Of a stretch of DNA of 21,196 nt, positions 8,732 to 14,761 are shown piece by piece. Location: the NCBI GenBank assembly GCA_021372535.1, contig JAJFUH010000197.1:1-21196 (forward strand), in the 5' to 3' direction. The notes beneath the pieces are model-generated. The model made no database searches. It was not told the DNA's origin and saw only the letters and a program-made list of their open reading frames with translations. This DNA is from a bacterium. Its GTDB lineage: Bacteria; Latescibacterota; Latescibacteria; Latescibacterales; Latescibacteraceae. Positions within the stretch are counted from its first letter, which is position 1. Each line of letters begins with the position of its first letter. Both the position numbers and the translations under genes were made by a program.

Positions 8732-9100
8732 TTACTCAGTAATATCCGGTTCGGTTATATCTTCAACCGGAGGAAGCGCATGCGAACCGGGCGCCCGGTG
8801 ATCAACCACTTTGCTCTTCAGTTTCTGTAACTGACGTTTCGCTTTATCAACAGCGGTGTCAAACGCTTTATTCTGGTTGAAATCTTCATGCGCCGCCGTT
8901 ATGGTCAGGCCGGGCACACGGATGGAAACTTCCACCTTTATCGATGAATTCTTTTTGTCAATGGTAACGTCGCTATCTATGATATGGGAATGAAATCTTG
9001 AAAGCTTAAGAATCTGGTCCGTTATGGAATCTTTGAAATTCTGATCGCATTCTTCATGTCTGCATGTAATAGTAACATCGAAATCATAGGTTTTAACCAT
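8732..9100 (-). CDS. hpf: Ribosome hibernation-promoting factor, short form
   Basis: Binds the 30S subunit in the decoding region and silences ribosomes in slow growth. The product is 122 aa from ATG at 9100, with GTGGAG 6 nt upstream. Two other in-frame starts exist (ATG at 9106, GTG at 9112) but would destroy that spacing. The beta-alpha-beta-beta-beta-alpha fold is visible as YDFDVTITCRHEE, ITDQILKLSRFHSHI, SDVTIDKKNSSIKVEVSI and DFNQNKAFDTAVDKAKRQLQKLK. It ends in a short acidic proline-containing tail instead of the dimerisation domain of long HPF. In many bacteria rpoN precedes hpf; here a gene-free stretch of about 500 bp does instead. It leads the hprK-PTS block and is probably the first gene of the operon. 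Confidence 0.92.
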   Translation of the reverse strand: MVKTYDFDVTITCRHEECDQNFKDSITDQILKLSRFHSHIIDSDVTIDKKNSSIKVEVSIRVPGLTITAAHEDFNQNKAFDTAVDKAKRQLQKLKSKVVDHRAPGSHALPPVEDITEPDITE

Positions 9101-9604
9101 AATCATCTCCACTTCCGTTTGCCGTGCGGTTTTTTAACAAATTTTACACCCGATATATAACGACGATCTCATATTCAATTTCAGCAAAAACAGGTAATCA
9201 GCAAAATTCTTCCACCGAAAGAATTCTACAAGGGAATCATCAGTATCGTCAGCATGATTATATGGGATTGTATCAGAGATCTGTCCCGGCGCGACAGTAC
9301 AAGAATTCTCCTGTCTGTCAGCCCGGAACGGCATTTCGTGCTTTGACTTGGTAAATAGCATAAAAGGTGAAAAAAGGCTCGTAAAGTCAGGGATATATAC
9401 CTCTTCTGCAGGTTTTCAGACATCATTCGCACTGTGGTTCTTTACAGCGTTTACCGTATTCTCGAGCTCTGCTGCCTCTATGCCTTTCGCAACCGGGGCA
9501 TATTCACATACAGTAACAAAACTGAAACTCAACTCATATAAAAATAACAAAAAAAGCTAATATAATCAACAGATTTTTCCTGCTATCGATGCGGGGTGAC
9601 ACAG
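9101..9604. other. Gene-free stretch between hemW and hpf, probably the hpf leader/promoter region
   Basis: Open frames here are short, overlapping and unlike any family I know, so I call no gene. Visible structure is a 9-bp direct repeat TCAGCAAAA at 9181-9189 and 9198-9206 (17 bp start to start), followed at once by an inverted repeat AATTCTT/AAGAATT (9205-9211 and 9219-9225, 7-bp spacer). These are good candidates for operator sites of the minus-strand hpf operon. AT-rich TATATA and TAAAAT boxes occur at 9140-9160, but no well-spaced -35/-10 pair could be defined. Confidence 0.4.
9181..9225. promoter_or_regulatory. Candidate operator: direct plus inverted repeat upstream of hpf
   Basis: Two copies of TCAGCAAAA lie 17 bp apart, and the second runs into an AATTCTT-N7-AAGAATT inverted repeat. 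It lies 80-125 bp upstream of the hpf start. The arrangement suits a dimeric regulator but no known motif is recognised. Confidence 0.25.
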
Positions 9605-10735
9605 TCACGTAATTTCCGCCGTAAGATCCGCGATTATTTCATCCGACACAAGGGCGCCTCTCGTTGTGAACCGTATACGGTCGCTGCCTGATTCTTCAAG
9701 AAATCCCGCCGCAACGAACTCATGTATTTTTTTCCTGAATATCGGCGTCCTGTCATGCAATGCGGATATCACCGCTCCCGGCGATATGCCATCACGTGTC
9801 CGTAGGCCAAGCATCACCGATTCGAGCATCCGTTTTTCTTCGTCGAGCTCTTCAGCTCCCGCCCCAGGGTCTTCCATGGATAAACACCGTTCGCAGTATG
9901 TCCCGGGATCCGTCATATTCCACCACCGCATAGAACCGTCAAACGAATGCGCGGATGCCCCGACTCCGAGATACGGCGAAAAATCCCAGTATCCGCGATT
10001 GTGGAGGCATTCAAAACCGGGAAGCGAAAAGTTCGATATCTCGTATCGATTAAAACCTTGACGCTCAAACAGATCAACCATTTTACAATACATTTCCGCT
10101 GTTGCTGCAGACCCCGGTATTCTGATTTTACGCGACCGCATCCTTTTAAAATACGGAGTATCCTCTTCCAGACTCAGGCTGTAACAGGATATATGGTGCG
10201 GCTGAAGCTCCACGGCACTGTTCAGCGTTTCTTTCCACCGCGCCATCGTCTGGCCCGGAACCCCGAACATAAGATCGACCGAGATATTCGCGAAGCCTGC
10301 CTGACGGGCCATATGAACGGCATCACGGGCCTGCTGCGCCGAGTGAATACGGCCGAGAGCGGCAAGGATACCATCATCGAAAGACTGTACCCCGATACTG
10401 ATGCGATTCACACCAAGCTCAAGGATTCCGTCAAGCCATTGACGGTCGAGCGATTCCGGATTGGCTTCAATGGTGCATTCCACGGCCTGAAGCGGCAGAA
10501 AACGCTCCATAATCGTCCTGATGCAGGAAACCGGCACGATGGACGGGGTTCCTCCGCCGATATATACCGTACGCGGCAGCCCGTCGAATACTCCCGTACA
10601 CCGCATCGTCAACTCGCGAGCAACAGCCTCCGCATACGGCTTTACCAGGGACCCGGCATCGACGATGCTGGTAAAACCGCAGTACGGGCATTTACTCCTG
10701 CAGAAGGGAATATGAATGTAGAGACCGTACGCCAT
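9605..10735 (-). CDS. hemW: HemW-type radical SAM protein (heme chaperone / coproporphyrinogen III oxidase-like)
   Basis: Radical SAM enzyme family member of 376 aa. Members bind heme and a 4Fe-4S cluster; despite frequent naming as oxygen-independent coproporphyrinogen oxidase, characterised HemW proteins act in heme delivery. The cluster motif is CRSKCPYC (Cys12, 16, 19) preceded by LYIHIPF. Also seen are the SAM-binding VYIGGGTPS, EANPES, GVNRISIGVQSF, the HISCYSLSLE segment, and the HemW-specific HNRGYW with YLGVGASAHS. True HemN enzymes are longer and carry a different N-terminus, so HemW is favoured. ATG at 10735 has a poor ribosome site (GGGTGAT, about 11 nt away) but the N-terminus fits the family exactly. 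It is preceded by a candidate promoter and lies downstream of the two lepB genes, a common arrangement with lepA. Confidence 0.92.
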   Translation of the reverse strand: MAYGLYIHIPFCRSKCPYCGFTSIVDAGSLVKPYAEAVARELTMRCTGVFDGLPRTVYIGGGTPSIVPVSCIRTIMERFLPLQAVECTIEANPESLDRQWLDGILELGVNRISIGVQSFDDGILAALGRIHSAQQARDAVHMARQAGFANISVDLMFGVPGQTMARWKETLNSAVELQPHHISCYSLSLEEDTPYFKRMRSRKIRIPGSAATAEMYCKMVDLFERQGFNRYEISNFSLPGFECLHNRGYWDFSPYLGVGASAHSFDGSMRWWNMTDPGTYCERCLSMEDPGAGAEELDEEKRMLESVMLGLRTRDGISPGAVISALHDRTPIFRKKIHEFVAAGFLEESGSDRIRFTTRGALVSDEIIADLTAEIT

Positions 10736-10774
10736 CGGACATGATCACCCGGAGGTTACACTGCGTCAGAAGTT

Positions 10775-10801
10775 ATTATAGCTTTCAGGAATAGATGCCA
10801 A
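10775..10801 (-). promoter_or_regulatory. Candidate promoter of hemW
   Basis: On the minus strand a perfect -10 TATAAT (10780-10775) lies downstream of TTGGCA (10801-10796) with a 15-nt spacer, shorter than the ideal 17. A transcript would start near 10768, about 33 nt before the hemW start. Confidence 0.42.
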
Positions 10802-10832
10802 AACATGTTCGGCATGACATCATTCGATGTCA
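10795..10832. repeat. Two adjacent hairpins between lepB and hemW
   Basis: ATGCC/GGCAT (10795-10799 and 10811-10815, 11-nt loop) is followed by the perfect TGACATC-ATTC-GATGTCA hairpin (10815-10832). Neither has a T-tract on either strand, so a simple intrinsic terminator is unlikely. The first overlaps the proposed hemW -35 box. They may act as an mRNA processing or operator site. Confidence 0.4.
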
Positions 10833-10868
10833 CCGTTCATTCGCCGGAGCACTGTTTGATGGCGGAAT

Positions 10869-11528
10869 TTATCGGATCAGGTTGAAAAAACGTTTCCATC
10901 TGATATGATGAAATATGTCATAGAGGGGAACATCCCTGTTCCAGCTCCAATAGAGGAGAACAGCCTTCCCCTTGATGTTTTCGACGGGTACGGTTCCCCA
11001 GTACCGCGAATCATTGGAATTATCACGGTTATCGCCCATAACAAAAACCGTTCCGGGAGGAACCGTCTGCCCCTGCAGATTGTCGCGGGGTCCAAGGCTG
11101 GCCGGGTATATCGTATGATCGACGATTTTTGCGTGTCTGGGCAAATTCTGCTCGACACCGTCAATATATACCTTTTTATTTCGTATTTCGATTGTCTGTC
11201 CACCGACCGCCATACACCGTTTTATAAAGTCTTTCGAAGGGTCTTCCGGATATTTGAAAACGATAACATCTCCGGGGCGCGGATCGCGGATTTTAAAAAA
11301 CTGTTTACCGGTAAAGGGTATCCGGGTGCCATAAAGAAATTTGACGGCAACGAGCTGGTCGCCGACAAGGAGTGTATCCTCCATCGAGCTGGAGGGTATC
11401 TTGAAAGGCTGCACGATAAACGTTCTTATGATCACAGCGAGAATAAACGCTATAAGAATAGGCTCGATCCAGTCCTTACGGAATTTTGCGAAACCGCTCT
11501 GGTGTTTGCGGATGTTTGGAGAGGCCAC
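10869..11528 (-). CDS. lepB: Signal peptidase I, second of two tandem copies
   Basis: Membrane-bound serine/lysine protease that removes signal peptides from secreted proteins. 219 aa with one N-terminal membrane helix (about 21-39). The catalytic Ser48 lies in KIPSSSMEDTL and the general-base Lys103 in IKRCMAVGG. The C-terminal boxes MGDNRDNSNDSRYWG and the YWSWNRD tail are present. It starts at GTG 11528, with GGAGG 4 nt upstream; a nearby ATG at 11530 is out of frame. It begins 22 nt after the first copy ends and is plainly similar to it along the whole length, so it arose by tandem duplication. Both copies keep all catalytic residues, so both are probably active, perhaps on different substrates. 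Confidence 0.95.
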   Translation of the reverse strand: MASPNIRKHQSGFAKFRKDWIEPILIAFILAVIIRTFIVQPFKIPSSSMEDTLLVGDQLVAVKFLYGTRIPFTGKQFFKIRDPRPGDVIVFKYPEDPSKDFIKRCMAVGGQTIEIRNKKVYIDGVEQNLPRHAKIVDHTIYPASLGPRDNLQGQTVPPGTVFVMGDNRDNSNDSRYWGTVPVENIKGKAVLLYWSWNRDVPLYDIFHHIRWKRFFNLIR

Positions 11529-11550
11529 ATCTCCTCCAGTGAAGGGATAA

Positions 11551-12219
11551 CTACTTTATTTTTGTGATAAGTCTGTTCCAGCGTACTTTTTTGATGATGT
11601 TGTAGAAAGGAATATCCGGGTCCCAGCTCCAGTAAAGAAACAGGGCTTTCCCCTTCACATTTTCCATGGGTAAAAATCCCCAGAACCGTGAATCATTTGA
11701 GTCGTCGCGATTATCACCCATCATGAACAGCGAACCCTCAGGCACAGTGACAGGCCCCATATTGTCACGGGTGGTGAAATTTCCGGGCAGCACACGCGGA
11801 TCGATGTATTTCCCTTTCGGCGGCAGCTCAAAAAGAACATTATCGACATACACTTTTTTATCACGTACTTCAACACTCTGCCCGCCGACAGCTACGCAGC
11901 GTTTTATGAGGTCTTTTTTAGGTTCGGACGGCGATTTGAATATGATTATATCGTTCTGTCTGGGTTTTTTGAATCTCAGAAACCGTATGTCGGTAAAGGG
12001 AATCCTTGTGCCATAAATGAATTTCGATGCAAAAAGATAATCCCCGACCAGGAGGGTATCTTCCATCGAGCCCGATGGAATCTTGAAGTTCTGGAAGAAA
12101 AATGTCTTGAAAATGAACACAAGCACGAACGCAATGACAACGGGTTCTATCCATTCCTTACGGAATTTCGTGAAACCGCTGTATTGTACTTTCTTTTTTT
12201 CCTTTTCCTTTTCTTTCAC
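11551..12219 (-). CDS. lepB: Signal peptidase I, first of two tandem copies
   Basis: Same enzyme family as its downstream neighbour. 222 aa: a very basic and acidic leader MKEKEKEKKK, one membrane helix (about 24-42), catalytic Ser51 in KIPSGSMEDTL, catalytic Lys106 in IKRCVAVGG, and the box MGDNRDDSNDSRFWG. The start is GTG at 12219 with GGTGG about 6 nt upstream; the only nearby upstream ATG meets a stop at once. No second membrane helix is present, unlike E. coli LepB. The charged KEK leader is absent from the other copy, which is the clearest difference between them. It lies 219 bp after lepA on the same strand. Confidence 0.95.
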   Translation of the reverse strand: MKEKEKEKKKVQYSGFTKFRKEWIEPVVIAFVLVFIFKTFFFQNFKIPSGSMEDTLLVGDYLFASKFIYGTRIPFTDIRFLRFKKPRQNDIIIFKSPSEPKKDLIKRCVAVGGQSVEVRDKKVYVDNVLFELPPKGKYIDPRVLPGNFTTRDNMGPVTVPEGSLFMMGDNRDDSNDSRFWGFLPMENVKGKALFLYWSWDPDIPFYNIIKKVRWNRLITKIK

Positions 12220-12438
12220 CGTATACCACCATTACATGAAGTGTTTTTCATTTATACAAGACTTTTGACTGAATTATTCATTAAAAAGTTTCAGCGGTTG
12301 ATGAAAAAGCCGCTTTTTCACATGCCCGCTTATGAAATATTGTTGTCTGTTCGCTGTTAAAGACGTGTAAAACAATACTTTGCGCCGAATCTTGACAGTT
12401 CATAACTTCGCAAACAGTGTTTATTCACCACACTTTTT
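12220..12438. other. Spacer between lepA and the lepB pair
   Basis: AT-rich, with no credible gene. It contains the hairpin TGAAAAAG-CCG-CTTTTTCA at 12302-12320 (perfect 8-bp arms, few GC pairs) that could weaken read-through from lepA. A TATAAA box lies about 35 nt before the lepB start on the minus strand, but no matching -35 element is evident. Confidence 0.4.
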
Positions 12439-14247
12439 TTAATTTTCCGTTTTAAGCACGGCGAGAAACGCTTCCTGGGGGATTCTCACCCGGCCAACGC
12501 TTTTCATGCGCTTTTTGCCTTCCTTTTGTTTTTCCAGGAGTTTCCTCTTTCTCGTTATATCCCCGCCATAACATTTTGCCGTTACATTTTTCCTGAGCGG
12601 TTTGATGCTCGTTCGCGCAATTATCCGCGACCCGATCGCCGCCTGAATAGCCACCTGAAACATCTGCCGGGGTATCAGCTCCTTGAGCTTTGAGGCCAGC
12701 TCGCGACCCACCGGTTCGGCCTTGCTCCGGTGAATAATCGTCGAAAGAGCATCGACCGGCTCGCCGTTTATGAGAATATCGAGCCTGACCACATCGCCTT
12801 CCCTGTACTCATGGAACTCATAATCAAAGGAAGCATACCCCCGTGTGACGCTTTTCATGCGGTCATAAAATTCATATACAATTTCAGCGAGCGGAAGCTC
12901 ATACACCATATTCACCCGTGTCGGATCAAGATACTCAGTCCGTACATGGATACCGCGCCGCTCCTGTGTGAGCTTCATGATTGTGCCGATATATTCGTTC
13001 GGAGTCACGATCTGCGTTCTCAGTATGGGCTCTTCGATTGTCCTGATCCTCGCGACATCGGGAAATCGCGCGGGATTGTTGATGAACTCAGATTCGCCGT
13101 CCGTGTAGATAATATGATAAACAACCGATGGCAGCGTATTGATGATATCGAGGCCGTATTGCCTGTCCAGGCGCTCCTGAACAATTTCCATATGGAGCAT
13201 GCCGAGGAAACCGCACCGGAAACCGAATCCGAGCGATACCGAAGTGTCGGGTTCATAGGTTATTGCGGAGTCATTAAGACAGAGACGCTCGAGGGCATCC
13301 TTGAGATCGTTGTAATGGTCGGGATTTTCCGGGTACATACCGCTGAACACCATCGGCTTGGGCTCCTTGTATCCCGGAAGCGGCTGATCCGCCCGTCTCC
13401 CGGCATGGGTGACGGTATCGCCGACCTTTATTTCATGGACATTTTTGATGCCGCATATGAGGTATCCTGCCTCGCCGGTCCGAAGCTCCTCGACAGGGAT
13501 TCTTCCATGCTGCAATATTCCAATCTCGAGGACTTCCCATTCGCTCCCGGTGCCGAACATGTAAACCCTGTCGCCTTTCCGGAGCGTCCCGTCAAAAATA
13601 CGGATGGACGCCACAGCGCCGCGGTATATATCGTAATCCGAGTTGAAAATGAGCGCCCTGAGCGGGGCATCCGAATCGCCGGACGGCGGGGGAATCTTTT
13701 CGATGATGGCATCGAGGAGTTCATCGACACCGGCGCCGGTCTTTGCGGAGCACCGGTGGATACTGCCATCTTCTATTTCCATCAATTCCATTATCTGGGC
13801 GATTGTGGAATCTATTTCAGCCTGGGGGAGATCGACTTTATTTGCGACGGGAATTATGGTGAGATCGGAATCCATGGCAAGCCAGAAGTTCGATATGGTC
13901 TGCGCCTCGATTCCCTGGCTTGCATCGACGAGCAAAAGCGCTCCTTCGCAGGCGGCAAGACTGCGCGAAACCTCATACGAAAAATCAACGTGCCCGGGAG
14001 TATCGATCAGATTGAGAATATACTTCTCGCCGTTTTTTGCATATATATACTCCATCCTGATGGCATGGCTTCTGATGGTGATCCCGCGCTCGCGCTCGAG
14101 GTCCATGTCATCGAGCACCTGTTCCTTCATGTCTTTTGACGATATGGTATGGCACTGTTCGATAAGACGGTCGGCAAGCGTGGACTTCCCGTGATCAATG
14201 TGAGCGATGATGCAGAAATTTCGTATATTCGTGGTTTTTATGGACAT
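12439..14247 (-). CDS. lepA: Elongation factor 4 (LepA), ribosomal back-translocase
   Basis: Translational GTPase that acts on stalled or mis-translocated ribosomes and in 30S biogenesis. The 602-aa length is normal. The G domain shows AHIDHGKST (residues 15-23), RERGITI in switch I, DTPGHVDF and NKVDLP. Domain II, the EF-G-like domains and the LepA-specific C-terminal domain follow, with FRCGFLGMLHMEI, the family block KNVTAKCYGGDITRKRKLLEKQK in the tail, and the end VPQEAFLAVL-like RIPQEAFLAVL. The last 70 residues are highly basic, as expected for tRNA/rRNA contact. The ATG at 14247 is preceded by AGGTAAGAG. A good promoter lies just upstream. It leads the lepA-lepB-lepB-hemW set. Confidence 0.98.
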   Translation of the reverse strand: MSIKTTNIRNFCIIAHIDHGKSTLADRLIEQCHTISSKDMKEQVLDDMDLERERGITIRSHAIRMEYIYAKNGEKYILNLIDTPGHVDFSYEVSRSLAACEGALLLVDASQGIEAQTISNFWLAMDSDLTIIPVANKVDLPQAEIDSTIAQIMELMEIEDGSIHRCSAKTGAGVDELLDAIIEKIPPPSGDSDAPLRALIFNSDYDIYRGAVASIRIFDGTLRKGDRVYMFGTGSEWEVLEIGILQHGRIPVEELRTGEAGYLICGIKNVHEIKVGDTVTHAGRRADQPLPGYKEPKPMVFSGMYPENPDHYNDLKDALERLCLNDSAITYEPDTSVSLGFGFRCGFLGMLHMEIVQERLDRQYGLDIINTLPSVVYHIIYTDGESEFINNPARFPDVARIRTIEEPILRTQIVTPNEYIGTIMKLTQERRGIHVRTEYLDPTRVNMVYELPLAEIVYEFYDRMKSVTRGYASFDYEFHEYREGDVVRLDILINGEPVDALSTIIHRSKAEPVGRELASKLKELIPRQMFQVAIQAAIGSRIIARTSIKPLRKNVTAKCYGGDITRKRKLLEKQKEGKKRMKSVGRVRIPQEAFLAVLKTEN

Positions 14248-14280
14248 ACTCTTACCTGATAAGTTTTACTTTAGCTAAAT

Positions 14281-14309
14281 AAAATAAAGAAATTAATCAT
14301 GAAAGTCAA
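14281..14309 (-). promoter_or_regulatory. Sigma-70-type promoter of lepA
   Basis: On the minus strand TTGACT (14309-14304) is separated by exactly 17 nt from TATTTT (14286-14281) in AT-rich DNA. A start near 14274 gives a leader of about 27 nt carrying AGGTAAGAG before the ATG. Confidence 0.55.
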
Positions 14310-14374
14310 TTTCTATTACACAGTGGCAACCCGCCATTTTTTCATAAACACATTTAATGCAATACTTTTAATAA

Positions 14375-14408
14375 GATACTTTCCTTTGCGCGCCCAAAGG
14401 AAAGCATC
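14375..14408. repeat. Long hairpin repeat, copy 1
   Basis: GATACTTTCCTTTG (14375-14388) and CAAAGGAAAGCATC (14395-14408) form a 14-bp stem with one mismatch around the loop CGCGCC. A near-identical copy lies at 16850-16882. It resembles dispersed non-coding repeats found in many environmental bacterial genomes. Confidence 0.75.
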
Positions 14409-14552
14409 TAAAGGAAAAAGCGCCCGTGAAAAGCCGTTTTCCCCGTTCACTGCTCTTTTTTCAGGAATGTGTGAACTCACGAGCCTTCGGCTCGTTCGAA
14501 CAGCACCCGTTCTTTTTCCGAAAAACGGTTGTGACCGAGGGGCTTTTCAACG
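14409..14552. repeat. Extended imperfect palindrome following the hairpin repeat
   Basis: The arms GAAAAGCC (14428-14435) and GGCTTTTC (14541-14548) enclose about 105 nt. These fold further around the perfect hairpin ACGAGCC-TTC-GGCTCGT (14479-14495) and a small CCG-AAAAA-CGG hairpin (14519-14529). It has no credible coding frame. With the preceding hairpin it forms a structured block of about 180 bp between lepA and the lipoprotein gene. Confidence 0.55.
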
Positions 14553-14702
14553 TGGCTAAAACTTACCAGTTTCGTAGTTCTATATTCTATTTATAATCAA
14601 TGTGTTACAACACAATCAGTATGGATTTAAGGAGTCGCCAGTTATTACACACTGGCAATGCTCGAGTTTCGATGCTGTTTATTATAAGACGTGCGACACA
14701 CA

Positions 14703-14738
14703 AAAAAAGCCGACCTTTAATGGAAGGCCGGCTTTTTT
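14703..14738 (-). terminator. Rho-independent terminator of the cupin/SMP-30 lipoprotein gene
   Basis: On the minus strand AAAAAAGCCGGCCTT pairs with AAGGTCGGCTTTTTT over 15 positions (one G-U) around a 6-nt loop, and ends in seven T. It begins 24 nt after the stop codon of the minus-strand gene. The plus strand also ends in six T, so it may work in both directions. Confidence 0.88.
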
Positions 14739-14761
14739 ATGTACATCATTATTGTCCGTTT

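Noticed and set aside
9124-9432. Small genes or a toxin-antitoxin pair upstream of hpf
   Set aside because: The short frames overlap on both strands, lack ribosome sites and resemble no family; an rpoN remnant was also looked for and not found.
12302-12320. TGAAAAAG-CCG-CTTTTTCA as lepA terminator
   Set aside because: The stem is nearly all A-T, there is no following T-tract, and it lies about 120 nt from the lepA stop; kept only as a weak hairpin.
12730-14139. Plus-strand open frame of 469 codons opposite lepA
   Set aside because: It is the antisense shadow of a highly conserved gene and its product resembles no family.
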